A DNA stretch of 64,000 nucleotides from CAIWHR01 sp963816925 (GCA_963816925.1 CAWFMY010000028.1:124001-188000); one strand, 5' to 3'; shown: positions 1 to 10,024, counted from the stretch's first letter. A program made the numbers and translations. The notes: a model not told the origin generated them from the sequence alone.

Positions 1-1
1 C

Positions 2-139
2 GCCTCCGGCGTGATGTCGTTCATCTGCAACCAGGACGGCGTCGTGTACCAGAAGAACCTGGGGCGCGACTCCGCGACGGTCGCGAAGGGCATGACGCGC
101 TACAACCCGGATACGAGCTGGGCCAAGGTCGAGCACTGA
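2..139 (+). CDS. C-terminal end of a DUF2950 family protein (partial)
   Basis: Only the last 45 codons are in the window; the gene enters from the left edge and stops with TGA at 137-139. The readable end contains the pattern FICNQDGVVYQKNLG followed by a short acidic/basic tail (MTRYNPDTSWAKVEH). That arrangement, an NQDGVVY(x)K(x)LG segment about 25 residues before the stop, is typical of DUF2950 proteins, small secreted proteins of unknown function in proteobacteria. The identification rests on recalled family pattern over a short piece, so it is moderate. No downstream partner is evident on this strand before the hydrolase gene that starts near 300-369. Confidence 0.6.
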   Translation, partial: ASGVMSFICNQDGVVYQKNLGRDSATVAKGMTRYNPDTSWAKVEH

Positions 140-215
140 TTGGCTCCGGACTAACCGGACGACGTATGGCTCGCATTGCGGGCCATACTTTTCACACTCG
201 ACCGGCGGAAAAGTT

Positions 216-237
216 GCGGCCGCCCGGGGGCGGCCGC
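216..237. repeat. Perfect 9-bp inverted repeat (GC hairpin)
   Basis: The sequence GCGGCCGCC-CGGG-GGCGGCCGC forms a perfect 9-bp stem with a 4-base loop, 77 bases after the DUF2950 stop. It is not followed by a T run, so it is not a standard intrinsic terminator. It could stabilise the 3' end of the upstream message. The rest of 140-299 shows no gene. Confidence 0.5.
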
Positions 238-299
238 GGTGTCGTCACGAAACGGATGCGAGGCCGTTCCCGAGTCCTTAAGCGTCCTCGCGTTCGCCC

Positions 300-1322
300 T
301 TGGGCGCATTGCGTCGCATTGCCGGATCGCTCCGACTTTGCTGCGGACCTTGCGGACATCGAGTTAACGTGACGACGCCTTCATTTTCGCGGATACGACA
401 TGGCGTGCGTGTCAGGTGGCGGCTGAGAGCAGCGTCGGCAATCTCCTACGCCAGCTCACGTTTGTGTTTCGCTCGGTGGCTGTTTCCGACAGCGGTAGCG
501 CCGCTCCTGATCTCATGCTTCACGCTGACCGTAGATCCGCGTGCGCTGGTCCCGCAACCCGATGGCGGCATCAAGGCGCTGACGCTGACCTGCCCTGTCG
601 CCGAAGCGGCATTGCGCGAAGGGCGGGTGACCCGGCCGCTCGACCCTCGATCCATCCGTCTCGTCACGTGGAATATCCACAAGCAAGGTGACGCCGGATG
701 GCAGCAGGATCTGGAGACCCTCGCCGGCACCAACGACCTCGTGCTCCTTCAGGAAACGAGCTTGCGGCCCGAGTTGCTCGACATCCTGCGCGCCGCGGAT
801 CTTCGCTGGGTGATGGCAAGCTCGTTCGAGTACGGCGGCGCCGATTTGGGCGTGCTCACGGCTTTCCGCGAAGCACCGCTTGTCAGCTGCACGCAGCGAA
901 TCGTCGAACCTCTGCTGCGCTTGCCGAAATCGGCGGTCATCACCTGGTTCGCGCTGGCAGGAACTCCTCACACCTTGGCCGTCGTCAACGTGCATGCGAT
1001 CAACTTCTCGCTGTCGATCGAAGCGTATCGCGCGCAATTCGCGGCGCTCGGCGACGCGCTGGCGATGCACGACGGCCCGATCATTTTCGCCGGCGATCTC
1101 AATACCTGGTCGGTGGCGCGCAGGAGCGTGGTCGACGATGTCGCCGCGAGGCTCGGGCTGACCGAGGTGGGCTTCGTCGAGGACAAGCGAACCCTTTTCT
1201 TCGGCAATCAGCTGGATCACATCCTGGTGCGCGGTCTGCGCGCGGTCGCGGCGAGCGCGATCGAGGTGACAAGCTCCGACCACAATCCGGTGACCGTCAC
1301 TTTGCAAAGAGCGGATCCGTAG
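300..1322 (+). CDS. Endonuclease/exonuclease/phosphatase (EEP) family hydrolase
   Basis: A metal-dependent phosphodiesterase of the EEP (DNase I-like) superfamily, resembling E. coli YafD. The expected motifs occur in order: TWNIHKQ (Asn for metal), LQETS (catalytic Glu), VNVHAINF, FAGDLNTW (Asp/Asn pair), LDHILVRG and SSDHNPV (general-base His near the C-terminus). A hydrophobic segment around residues 58-78 (WLFPTAVAPLLISCFTL) suggests a membrane anchor or signal sequence. The start is uncertain: ATG at 300 gives 340 residues, while GTG at 369 gives 317 and a more usual length. Substrate is unknown; members act on nucleic acids, lipids or nucleotides. It converges with the di-haem gene downstream. 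Confidence 0.85.
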   Translation: MGALRRIAGSLRLCCGPCGHRVNVTTPSFSRIRHGVRVRWRLRAASAISYASSRLCFARWLFPTAVAPLLISCFTLTVDPRALVPQPDGGIKALTLTCPVAEAALREGRVTRPLDPRSIRLVTWNIHKQGDAGWQQDLETLAGTNDLVLLQETSLRPELLDILRAADLRWVMASSFEYGGADLGVLTAFREAPLVSCTQRIVEPLLRLPKSAVITWFALAGTPHTLAVVNVHAINFSLSIEAYRAQFAALGDALAMHDGPIIFAGDLNTWSVARRSVVDDVAARLGLTEVGFVEDKRTLFFGNQLDHILVRGLRAVAASAIEVTSSDHNPVTVTLQRADP

Positions 1323-1434
1323 CGAGGGAACCGCCTCTCACACCGGGCGGGCCCCTTCCAAACTGCCTGCAAGGTGCTGCTTCTTGCGCAGGCGCGATGA
1401 GGTCGAGCGGGGCTGCCGGCGCTATCCCGGGTCT

Positions 1435-2828
1435 TCACAGCGATCCGAGGAATTGCAGGAGCTGCGCCTTGAGCGTGCCGGAGAGTGCGTTGAACCTTGC
1501 GGTAACGTTCTGCGCTTGGCCGGCGTGACGGTCGATGGCTTCCTGATAGGTGAAGGACAGGCCATCGTGCATGAGGCGATTGCGCGTCCGCAGCGCCCAC
1601 AGCGGCGCCGTCCGCATCTTGTTCGCCGTTGCCGCGTACTCCGGCGTCGGCAGGATCGGAATGCCGTCGCCGGTTCCGATGTCGTGCAGCAGGAAATCGC
1701 TGTAGGGATGGATGATCTTGTTGCCGAGCGCCGGAGGACGGTGTAGGCGCCGCCGTTGATCGTGGTGCCTGCCGGCGCGGTCGTGATCGACGAGACATGG
1801 CATACGGCACAGCCGATCTGGTGAAGACCGCTCGCCGGCGTCGACATCCGCGCGTGATGGCGCCGCGCGACGGCGCCTTCGTGGCGCGCATGAAATTGGC
1901 GAACGCGAGCACGTCCTTGCCGTCGTCTTCGGGATCCGGCACCGGGTCGTAACCCGATACCGTAGCCGACGAACCGTCCGCTCGACGTGTTCTCCTCCGG
2001 AAGCAGCGGGATTGGTGATGCCCATCTCGTTCAGGTAGGCGTCAGCGGCGAACGACTCCAGGCTCGCGTGCTGCGCCTTCCAGCCGAAGCCGGCCGACGC
2101 GCGCACTGCCGTCGGCCTCCAGCACGGGGACCAGGTCGCGTGCCGCGCATCGCGACCGGCTGGCTGTCGCGAATCGCGAGCAGCGTGTTGTTCGCGATCG
2201 CCTCGACGAAACCGTCGCCCAGCGTGTTCGGTCGAGATGCGGAACGTGCGGATGTCGTCTCCCGCGACGACCCGCTCGACGACGTCGGGATGCGTCGCGC
2301 GCGACTGGATCAGCGAACCGCCCAGCGATTCGAAGAACGCGCCGTTCAGGTGCGGCCGGTGCGCTGCACGGTCACCTGGCTCGCGCCGCCGGTGACGACG
2401 TTCTGATGGCATTCGCGGCAGCTCTGCGCGTTGTAGGTCGGACCGAGGCCATCCGCGACGGTCTCGACCTCCTCGAAGATGAAGCGGTTGTCGTTGAACG
2501 AGCGCAGCGCATGACGGTGTCCTCGGTGAGCGTGCTCGAACGGCGGGCCCTGCGGATCGAAGCCGTTCGTCAGGTTGTCGAAGCCCGTGGGCGCCTCGGC
2601 AGTACCCGGCGCCGCGTTGCGTACCGCAGCCGCGGTGCGGCCTTGCTGATCGAAGGCGCCTGGCGCGCCCTCGTCCGGCAGTTGTCCGTTGTGCGTGAAC
2701 CGGAGGCGCCATTTGTCGCCGGCCATGCTTTGCGTATTGGACGTCTGACTCGTCACCCCGCTGGCGAGCATTGCCGCCATGACGGCCCCGGTGGCCATCC
2801 AGATCCTGTTCCGGTTCGCTCGTTTCAT
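1435..2828 (-). pseudogene. Di-haem oxidoreductase (DUF1111, thiol oxidoreductase-like), frameshifted
   Basis: Pieces of one c-type cytochrome of the DUF1111 family are found in order in different frames. The first part starts at 2828 (MKRANRNRIWMATGAV, signal peptide) and carries haem motif CRECH near 2420. The reading then shifts near 2350 into HLNGAFFESLGGSLIQSRAT, again near 2245 into NTLGDGFVEAIANNTLLAIR, again before the second haem motif GCAVCHVSSITTAP near 1810, and finally to GNKIIHPYSDFLLHDIGTGD and the end at 1435. At least five frame changes are needed, so as written it cannot make a functional protein. Intact relatives are periplasmic di-haem proteins of MauG/peroxidase-like fold. 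Either a decayed gene or bad consensus. Confidence 0.8.
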
Positions 2829-2894
2829 CGGTGCCTCCGTGAGTTGCGATTGCGCCCACGCCGACACTAGCGCGCAATTGCGGAGGCATCGTGG

Positions 2895-3596
2895 TCAATT
2901 GTGGATGGATCGTGGAACCCGACACGTCGCGGGCACTCCGCGGCTCAGGTGATAGCCCGCGCCGTACGTCGCATGAATGAGCGTTTGGCCCGGGCATGCC
3001 GTCTGCAGCTTGTGCCGAAGATTCTTGATGAGGCTGTCCACGGCACGCTCGCTGCGGATCCGGTCGCAGTTGACCGCGCGCATGAGCTCTGCGCGCGTTA
3101 CGACTCGCTCGTCGGCATCATGAAGCGCTGCGAGCACACGAAATTCGGCCGGCGTCAGAGGTAGCGAAAGACCGTCAAGGGGGCGACGTAGCGCGCGCAG
3201 TCGATCGTCAGTCCCATTGCCGGTACCGCCTGCAATCGGCTGCGGCGCAGGATGGATCTTATTCGTGCGTCGACTTCGCGCGGGCTCACTGGCCTCCGCA
3301 GGTAGTCGTCGGCACCGTGATCGAGGCAGAACACGCAGTCCGAGTCGGACGCGGCACAAGACGAGATGCGGATCACGGCCACATCGGCGCACGTTTTCAG
3401 CTGCCGAGACGGCCATCGCCTTCTCGTAATGGTGCGGAAGATTCAGCAAGACGATCGATGGGCGCTCGTCGTTGACGGATGGGAGGAGATCGCTGGACGC
3501 CGACTTCAGGAGAACGACGTACCCGACGTCGGCCAGATGGTTCAGCAGTGCGTCATCGGGCCGCGAGCGCAAAGCGACGATCGAGGGGCGTTGCAA
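2895..3596 (-). pseudogene. OmpR-type response regulator, frameshifted
   Basis: An OmpR/PhoB-like regulator read in three pieces. A receiver-like start (PSIVALRSRPDDALLNHL, then PSIVLLNLP) runs to about 3380; the middle (LDHGADDYLRRPVSPREVDA, the end of a receiver domain with its conserved GADDY...KP-like segment) is in another frame to about 3165; the winged-helix DNA-binding domain (LTPAEFRVLAAL, VDSLIKNLRHKL, THATYGAGYHL-like end) returns to the first frame. A canonical phosphoryl-acceptor Asp (usually in LxDxxLP) reads as Asn/Leu here (VLLNLPH), so even a repaired protein may be an atypical receiver. A TTG at 3596 is the only plausible start seen. It diverges from the histidine kinase at 4033. 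Confidence 0.7.
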
Positions 3597-4032
3597 ACCC
3601 GCGCGATCCGGACATCCCGTAGAGCTGCCGCTTTCTCCGGTCGAGGCGCTGCAGCGGCTCCCACGGGGCGCGTTTCGCACGAGTCGCGTGCGACCCACCC
3701 TGCGGCGCACGGGTTCCGAGGTCTCGCCATTGCCGTGAACGGGAGGCGAGTGCAGTTGATCAGACTTGGCCGCCGGGGCTATGCTATGACATTGTCATTG
3801 CCATTGTTTGTCCCGCGCGGGTTGCATTGGCAAGTTGCGGGCACGTGCATCGCCACCGCGCTGGCGGCGGACCAAAAGCGGTCTGGCACGTTTTAAATCA
3901 GCATGTTGTCGTCCGGTGCGCGAAATATGGAGATTGTGTGGACGTCACTTCACTGCTCGCTTGCGTAAGCGGCGGGCGAGGGGAAGTCGCTGCTCCGTTG
4001 GCCCCGCGTCGCGGGATTCGGGCGCCGGAATC

Positions 4033-5496
4033 ATGCGCTTTGGAATAACGTCGAAGCTCTTCGCCACCATCCTCATCACCAACGTGATGATCGCGGTCGT
4101 CTTTGGCGCAGCCATGCAGATGAGCGTCGATCGCGGCTTCCATGAATATGTGGAAGGCCGGGAGCTTCGCCGCCTGCAGCAACTCGCTAACGTCTTTGCC
4201 TCCGCCTTCGCGCAGCATCGAGATTGGTCCTTTGTGCAGGACGATGATGAATGGCGACGTCTGCGCGGCAACGATCACCCGCTACGCGCGCGCAGCGATC
4301 AGCGGCTGCCTATTGCCGGCCCGGAGCGACCGGCCGATACGCAACCCCCGGGAAATGAACGCCCGCCGTTGCGCGGGCCCCACGCGTTCGAAATGGGCGA
4401 CCCAGCGGGCGGTGCACCGCCGTTGATGCTGCTCGATTCCCAGCGCCAGTTTGTGCGCGGAAGCCTATTGCACGGTCAGGGCCCCGCGTTGTCGGTACCG
4501 GTCCTCGTGGCGGGCAAATCCGTAGGTTGGGTCGCAGTGCCGGAGTTGCCGCTTGGCGGGTCCGACAAGCAGTTTTTGCAGCATCAACTGAAGATGAGCT
4601 GGATTGTCGGTTGCGTCGCGTTTGTGCTCGCGGCGATGGTTTCCATCGTGCTGGCGAGGGAATTCCTTGCCCCCATACGACGTCTGGCGCGGGCGACCCG
4701 GCGTCTGGCGACGGGCGACTATGCGCAGCGCATCCGTGTCGACCGCGGCGATGAACTCGGTCAGCTTGTCGGCGATTTCAACGCGCTTGCCGAGACGCTC
4801 GGGCAGGTGGAGGCCGCGCGCCGCTCATTCCTCGCGGATGTTTCGCACGAGTTGCGCACGCCGCTGGCGATTCTGCGTGGAGAGCTCGAAGCGCTGCAGG
4901 ACGGCGTGCGCTCACTGACTCCGGAGGCCATGAAGTCACTGCAGGCCGAAGTCGGTACGCTGGCGGCGCTGGTCGAGGACTTGCGGGAACTCTCTGCTGC
5001 CGACGTGGGCAGCGCTGTCTACGAGCGCCAGGAACTCGATCTTGGAGCTTGGTGCGCACGGCGCTGTACGCGTTTCGGATCGCTTCACCGAGCGCGAGCT
5101 GGCGGTGGATACGGCTGGCATTGCCGCCGATCGCATTGCGATCGACGGTGATGCCCGCCGGCTGACGCAGCTGTTCAACAACCTGTTCGAGAACACGCTC
5201 CGCTACACGGATCGTGGTGGCCGCGTGAAGATTGGCCGCCAGAACACGAGCCAGGGCGTCGAGCTGCGATCGAGGATTCGGCGCCAGGTGTGCCGGCCCG
5301 ATTGCTCCCGCGATTGTTCGAACGCCTGTTCCGCGTCGAGAGTTCGCGCAATCGCACGCTCGGCGGCGCCGGCCTGGGTCTTGCCCTTTGTCGCAGCATC
5401 GTCGGCGGCCATCACGGGGGACATCGAAGCCAGCGCGTCCAGCTCGGCGGCCTGTGTATCAGGGTTCGCCTTCCACTCCCGCGAGACGACCGTTGA
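4033..5496 (+). pseudogene. BaeS-like sensor histidine kinase, C-terminal half frameshifted
   Basis: An envelope-sensing histidine kinase like BaeS. ATG at 4033 begins a first membrane helix (residues about 7-28), then a periplasmic region rich in Pro/Arg, a second helix near residues 190-212, a HAMP linker (PIRRLARATRRLATGDYAQR) and the dimerisation H-box DVSHELRTPLAILRGE with phospho-acceptor His272. After about 5045 the frame shifts; the N-box QLFNNLFENTLRYTDRGG follows in a second frame, and the G2 box RTLGGAGLGLALCRSIV in a third. The last frame ends at 5496 after a typical kinase terminus (RVRLPLP). Three or more single-base changes would restore a full kinase of about 485 residues. It overlaps the downstream regulator by a TTGA stop/start, the usual coupling for a cognate pair. 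Confidence 0.8.
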
Positions 5497-6182
5497 GCTC
5501 CCCAGAGACTCGACCCAATCATCCTGGTCGTCGAGGACGAGCCAAAGCTGGCGACACTTCTGGCGGACTATCTTGCGCGCCGATGGGTTTGCGCCACGCT
5601 GTGTCGGCGACGGCAATTCGGCCATCGTGGAAGCCCGCAAGAACGAAGCGAGCCTGATGCTGCTCGACCTGATGCTGCCGGGCAAGGACGGCCTGACCGT
5701 CTGCCGCGAGGTGCGGTCGTTCAACACGTTGCCGATCATCATGGTCACCGCGCGCGTGGAGTGAGATCGACCGTTTGCTGGGGCTGGAAATGGGCGCGGA
5801 CGACTACATCTGCAAGCCCTTCAGCCCGCGCGAAGTCGTCGCGCGGGTCCGTGCCGTGTTGCGTCGCGTCCCCGTGGTTTCCGACGGCTGCGCGGGGCGC
5901 CTCATCCTCGATCAGGAGCGCCATGAAGTTTCGCTGGAGGGTCGCGCGATAGCGCTGACGCCGGTTGAATTCCGGCTGTTGAGGACCCTGGCTTCTGCGC
6001 CCGGGCGAATCCATTCGCGCGACCAGCTGCTGGACGGGCTGTATGAAGACCGCCGTGTCGTGCTCGACCGAACGGTCGACAGCCACGTCAAGAACGTGCG
6101 GAGAAAACTCGCGGAAATTGCGCCCGGTCAGGAAATCATCAGGTCGATTTACGGCGTTGGATACGCACTCGACCCCGATTGA
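5493..6182 (+). pseudogene. BaeR-like OmpR-family response regulator, frameshifted
   Basis: Probable partner of the preceding kinase. TTG at 5493 overlaps its stop. The receiver domain reads IILVVEDEPKLATLLADYL, then in a new frame after about 5575 MLLDLMLPGKDGLTVCREV (phospho-acceptor Asp in LLDLMLPG) and PIIMVTARVE, and after an extra T near 5763 continues EIDRLLGLEMGADDYICKPF (conserved Lys). The C-terminal winged helix is intact (LTPVEFRLLRTLASAPGRIH, DRTVDSHVKNVRRKLAEIAP) to 6182. Three frame changes are needed; the extra base in GTGGAG(T)GAGATC is particularly clear. Family members control envelope stress and efflux genes. Confidence 0.8.
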
Positions 6183-6204
6183 CTGCCGCGCTAGCGCGAG
6201 GACC

Positions 6205-7353
6205 TCACGTCGCCAGCGCCTGCTCGATGTCGCCGATCAGGTCGCCGAGATGCTCGACGCCGATCGACAGGCGCACGAGATCCGCCGGGCACAGCGTCCC
6301 GGGGCCCTCGACGCTGGCGCGATGCTCGGCCAGACTTTCGACCGACCCGAGGGAGGTTGCGCGCTTGAACACCCCGAGCTTCGCCGTGAACGTTTTCGCA
6401 GCCTTCTCGCCTTCCTTGAACTGCAGGGAGATCATCCCGCCGAAGCCGCCATGCATCTGCCGCGCGGCGACGGCATGACCGGGGTGCGACGGCAGTCCCG
6501 GGTACAGGACATGCGAGAGTTTTGGGTGCCCGTGAAAGCGCTGCGCGATCGCGAGCGCGTTGACGCAGGCCGCGGCGACGCGCAAATGGAGCGTTCGCAT
6601 GCCGCGCAGCAGAAGCCAGGCTTCCATTGGTCCCAACACGGCACCGCCGCCGCCGCGAACATACCGGATGCGCTGCCACATCTCGTTGTCCCCCGCGGTC
6701 GCGAGCGCGCCCGCAATCACGTCGGCGTGGCCGTTCAGGTACTTGGTCGCCGAGTGCATGACGAGGTCCGCGCCCAATTCCAGCGGGCGCGTCAGCATGG
6801 GGGTTGCCGCGGTGGAGTCGACCGCGACGATGGCACCGACCTCGCGGGCGAGTGCGCTCGCGGCGGCGATGTCGGTGATGTCCCAGGTCGGATTCGCGGG
6901 CGTTTCGATCCAGATCAGGGCCGGCCGTCGCGCGCGCACTTTGGTGGCCAGGTCGTCGAGGGAGGCATTCTCGTAGGACTCGATGGCGAGTCCCCACGGC
7001 ACGGCGAATTCGAGCAGCCATTTGCGCAACGCCCAATACATGTTGCGTGGGACGAGCGCGCACGCGCCCGGCGCGAGCGCCTGGAACACCGCCGCCGCGG
7101 CGGACTGTCCTGACGCGAACAACAAAGCGCTGGGCGCATGTTCCAATGCGGCGATCAGGGCTTCGGCCTGGTCGTACGTTGGATTGTCGGCGCGCGAATA
7201 GATGCGGCCGCCGGGAAATGCTCCGTCCGCACCGCGTTCGTAGGTCGTCGACACGTAGATGGGCGGCACGATGTCGCGATAGGGCAGCGCGATCCGGCCC
7301 ATGCCCTGGGCGGCCAGCGATTCGGGGTGCAAGTCGGGCTTGTCGGCAGGCAT
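6205..7353 (-). CDS. Cys/Met metabolism PLP-dependent enzyme (cystathionine gamma-synthase/lyase-like)
   Basis: Intact 382-residue member of the trans-sulfuration PLP family (MetB/MetC/MetZ/MegL group). Family landmarks are visible: IYSRADNPTYDQAEALIAAL (YSR-x-NPT), the cofactor-stacking region FASGQSAAAAVFQAL, VDSTAATPMLTRPLELGADL (Asp holding the pyridine nitrogen) and the Schiff-base lysine in MHSATKYLNGHADV. The C-terminal S-L-G motif appears as ATSLGSVESLAEH, followed by LVRLSIGVEHLGDLIGDIEQ. It probably acts on homoserine- or cysteine-derived substrates; which reaction cannot be told from sequence alone. It is divergent from the beta-helix gene and its leader is very short if the TACAAT box at 7362-7367 is its -10. 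Confidence 0.9.
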   Translation of the reverse strand: MPADKPDLHPESLAAQGMGRIALPYRDIVPPIYVSTTYERGADGAFPGGRIYSRADNPTYDQAEALIAALEHAPSALLFASGQSAAAAVFQALAPGACALVPRNMYWALRKWLLEFAVPWGLAIESYENASLDDLATKVRARRPALIWIETPANPTWDITDIAAASALAREVGAIVAVDSTAATPMLTRPLELGADLVMHSATKYLNGHADVIAGALATAGDNEMWQRIRYVRGGGGAVLGPMEAWLLLRGMRTLHLRVAAACVNALAIAQRFHGHPKLSHVLYPGLPSHPGHAVAARQMHGGFGGMISLQFKEGEKAAKTFTAKLGVFKRATSLGSVESLAEHRASVEGPGTLCPADLVRLSIGVEHLGDLIGDIEQALAT

Positions 7354-7360
7354 CGTCGCC

Positions 7361-7434
7361 CATTGTAATCAAAGACGTGGCGACGGCGGCGGAGGGCAAC
7401 TGAGGGCCGCATCCGATGAATCGACCTTACAATG
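7361..7434. promoter_or_regulatory. Divergent TACAAT boxes in an inverted repeat
   Basis: The octamer CATTGTAA at 7361-7368 is repeated inverted as TTACAATG at 7427-7434, between the divergent PLP-enzyme and beta-helix genes. Each contains TACAAT, a good -10 hexamer, pointing towards its own gene. The rightward box would place the transcript start about 17 bases before ATG 7457; the leftward one would give an almost leaderless message for the PLP enzyme. No convincing -35 hexamers were seen, so the promoter reading is tentative. Confidence 0.4.
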
Positions 7435-7456
7435 CCTGGCCCACACGGAGGATCCC

Positions 7457-8400
7457 ATGCGCAACACTTCCCTGCGAACGTTCATAGCCGCCGCGATTCT
7501 CGTCCTGTCCGTGCCAGCCTTCGCCGTCTCTCCCCAGCGCGTGTTCGTGTCGTCCACGGGATCGGACACCAACCCGTGCTCGATCACCCAGCCGTGCCGC
7601 GGATTCGCGACCGCAATAGCAGCGGTCGCACCAGCAGGCGAAGTCATCGTGCTGGACTCGGCGGGCTATGGCCCGGTCACGATCGCGACGTCGGTCTCGA
7701 TTATTGCCCCCGCCGGGGTTTATGCAGGTATCTCCGTCACCGGGGACGCGGGCATCACGGTCGCCGCCGGCGGGTCTCGGACAGGGTGGTGTTGCGTGGC
7801 CTCAGCATCAACGGCCAGGGCGGGGGTTATGGCGTCCGCGTGTCCTCGGGGAAGGAGATCGCCATCGAGGATTGCCATATCGGAAATCTCAACACCGGGG
7901 GCGTCCTGGTCGAGGGCGGCACCGCCACGCACATCGTCCGCACCGTTATTCGCGGCGTCGGCTCCTTTGGCATCTGGGCATCGCCTTCGTCTGTGGTCAA
8001 CATCACGCTGACGATGGTCGATACCGATGTGTCCGATGTCGGCAATATCGGGGTTCACATAAATCCGGTTGTTCCCGGCTCGGTCGTCAACGCTTCGGCG
8101 ACACGGGTGACCACGTCCCACAACGTCGGAAACGGTTTTAGTCTCTTCACTAACAACGCGGGAACGGCGACCCTGGCGCTGATCGATTCCGTCGGCAACG
8201 ATAACGGCGGCATCGGCATCGCTGTATCGGGCACCAATGCGATCGCGGTCGTTTCCGGATCTTCGTTCGTGGGCAACACGTCCTTTGACCTGTTCGTGGG
8301 AACGGGGGGCGTATTGCGTACGTCGGTCAACAATACGGTCACGGGACGCGGTGCGGCGCTCGATATCAGCGGCATGCCGACGACGAACTCGTTGAAATGA
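7457..8400 (+). pseudogene. Secreted right-handed beta-helix repeat protein, one frameshift
   Basis: ATG 7457 follows a GGAGG at 7448 and opens a clear signal peptide (TFIAAAILVLSVPAFA). The mature part starts with VSPQRVFVSSTGSDTNPCSI, followed by parallel beta-helix turns such as GEVIVLDSAGYGPVTI and LRGLSINGQGGG. Near 7785 the frame changes by one base (GGGTCTCGGACAGGG region); with that repaired the protein would be about 314 residues, ending at 8400. Proteins of this kind are common in soil betaproteobacteria as tandem paralogues and are probably exported surface or polysaccharide-interacting proteins; no catalytic residues are recognised. The following gene is a paralogue. Confidence 0.75.
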
Positions 8401-8748
8401 TCGGCTGCTGCATGCGTGCCGGCGGCGGAAAGTAAATCGCCCGGCGTCGCTGCAGAGGCTCGACTATGTTGGCAACGGCGGAAACGCAACCCCCCAGCGT
8501 CACGGGAGCCGGTCAGTAGGGGGCACGTCCAAGTGGAATGCGCCGCGCGCGGTATTCGCAATGCGAGTCCGCCCCGGGCAATCAACGGGTCCGCGCACGC
8601 TTGCGGGCAACGCCGAGACGACGTGGTGAATATTCACGCGCCCGAGACGCAACGCCGATCCACAATCTGCGCGCGGATTCGGTACGCTATGGACCGGCTT
8701 CCGACAAAACCGCCGCTGGTGCAAACTCAACCCGGAAGGACCCCCATC
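8401..8748. other. Intergenic stretch between two beta-helix paralogues
   Basis: No credible gene is seen in these 348 bases. The only notable feature is a purine-rich AAGGA just before the next ATG at 8749. No terminator-type hairpin with a T run was found. Confidence 0.5.
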
Positions 8749-9840
8749 ATGACCCATCGTCTAATGGCCGTTGCCTGCGGCATGCTGATTGCCGCCTTCG
8801 TCTCCACTGCCGGTGCGACGAGTCCACAGCGCACGTTCGTATCCTCGCAGGCAATGATGCGAACCCGTGCTCGCTGGCGTCTCCGTGTCGCGGCTTCACC
8901 GCGGCGGTCGCGGCTGTGGCTGACAAGGGCGAGGTGATCGTCCTCGACTCCGCCGGCTACGGACCGGTGACGATCACCAAGTCCGTCTCGCTGATTGCGC
9001 CCAACGGAATCTACGCCGGCGTTACCGTGTCGACCGGTGACGGCATCACGTCAATGCGCCCGGAGCGAATCGTCGTGCTGCGCGGACTGTCGATCAATGG
9101 GCAGGGCGGAGACAACGGGATCAACCTGTTGCAGGCGGAGCGACTGCGCATCGAAAGCTGCGTCATTTCGAATATGGGCGTCGACGGCATCATGCACTCG
9201 GCATCAGGTGCCGAGTTGATCGTGCTGGACACGATCGTTCGCGACAACGGTGGCAGCGGCATCGGTGGAGACACAAATGCTTCCATTGTGCTCGATCATG
9301 TGCGCAGCGAGCACAACGGGTACCATGGCTTCATACCTGAACTCCTCAAACGGCGCTCCGGCGCACCGCCATGATCACCGACAGCGTCTTCGCGTTTAAC
9401 GGAATTCGAACGGGATCTTGATCGCCTCGACTAGGATGGTAAGCACGTGTGGCCCAAGTCGAGCGATCGGTGATGTCGGACAATGGCGGGGATGGAATCA
9501 AGATCAGCGCCGCCGACGTCCGGCAGACACCTATGTGGGAGTAACACGCAATTCGATCCACCACAATTTTAGGTATGGAGTCGCAGTCGTCGGACACCTC
9601 CGGTTCTACCTTGCGACCGTGTCCGATAATGCGATTCGTAACCAATGACTGCCGGAATTGTTCGCTGATGGAGCGAACGCAAGGGTCACAGCGAGCCCGA
9701 ACAACACGATTCCAACGTATTTTCAATTTTGTCAGACCAATGGCGCGTACTTTGCTTCGTATAGCAACAATGTGGGTCCAATGACCTCCAATATTGGCCC
9801 ATCCGATCGGAAGGCGGTTTTTGATGGAAAGCCGCTGACC
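8749..9840 (+). pseudogene. Second right-handed beta-helix protein, degraded
   Basis: Paralogue of the previous gene. ATG 8749 is preceded by GGAAGGA and encodes a signal peptide (MAVACGMLIAAFVSTAGA) and the same mature start (TSPQRTFVSS). A frameshift near 8850 leads into NPCSLASPCRGFTAAVAAV, GEVIVLDSAGYGPVTITKSV and LRGLSINGQGGDNGI, ending prematurely at 9374. Beta-helix sequence continues in other frames to about 9840 (ITDSVFAFNGI, SDNGGDGIKISA, HHNFRYGVAVVG, FFADGANARVTASPN-like, YSNNVGPMTSN), interrupted by stops at about 9440, 9543 and 9648. At least five lesions are needed to explain this, more than in the first copy, which favours true decay here. Confidence 0.75.
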
Positions 9841-9903
9841 ATCGAAGTTGCTCGTTGGGAAGATTCTGGGCGAACGCCGTGTGTCCCGGCAATGTCCCGC
9901 CGG

Positions 9904-9935
9904 AAAAGAAAAAGAGGCCACGCGTTACCGTGGCC
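9904..9935 (-). terminator. Intrinsic terminator downstream of the tRNA
   Basis: Read on the minus strand, GGCCACG-GTAACG-CGTGGCC is followed by TCTTTTTCTTTT. This 7-bp GC-rich stem with a T-rich tail lies 12 bases beyond the tRNA 3' end and fits as its terminator. Confidence 0.75.
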
Positions 9936-9947
9936 CCTGGTCATGTA

Positions 9948-10024
9948 TGGTAGCGAGCGAGGGACTCGAACCCCCGACCAAAGGATTATGATTCCTCTGC
10001 TCTAACCAGCTGAGCTAGCTCGCC
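9948..10024 (-). tRNA. tRNA with anticodon CAU (tRNA-Met, elongator)
   Basis: A 77-nt cloverleaf on the minus strand. Acceptor arm GGCGAGC pairs with GCTCGCT (G-U at the first pair), D arm GCTC/GAGC, anticodon stem GAGGA/TCCTT with loop ATCATAA giving anticodon CAU (complement at 9988-9990), T arm GGGGG-TTCGAGT-CCCTC, and an encoded ACCA end. The D loop and loop sequence do not match an initiator tRNA (no three G-C pairs in the anticodon stem). CAU can also belong to the tRNA-Ile whose C is converted to lysidine; elongator Met is favoured but not proven. Confidence 0.9.

Noticed and set aside
216..237. GC hairpin considered as a terminator
   Set aside because: There is no T run after the stem.
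9948..10024. tRNA considered as initiator tRNA-Met
   Set aside because: The anticodon stem lacks the three consecutive G-C pairs and the first acceptor position is a G-U pair rather than the initiator mismatch, so an elongator (or tRNA-Ile2) is more likely.
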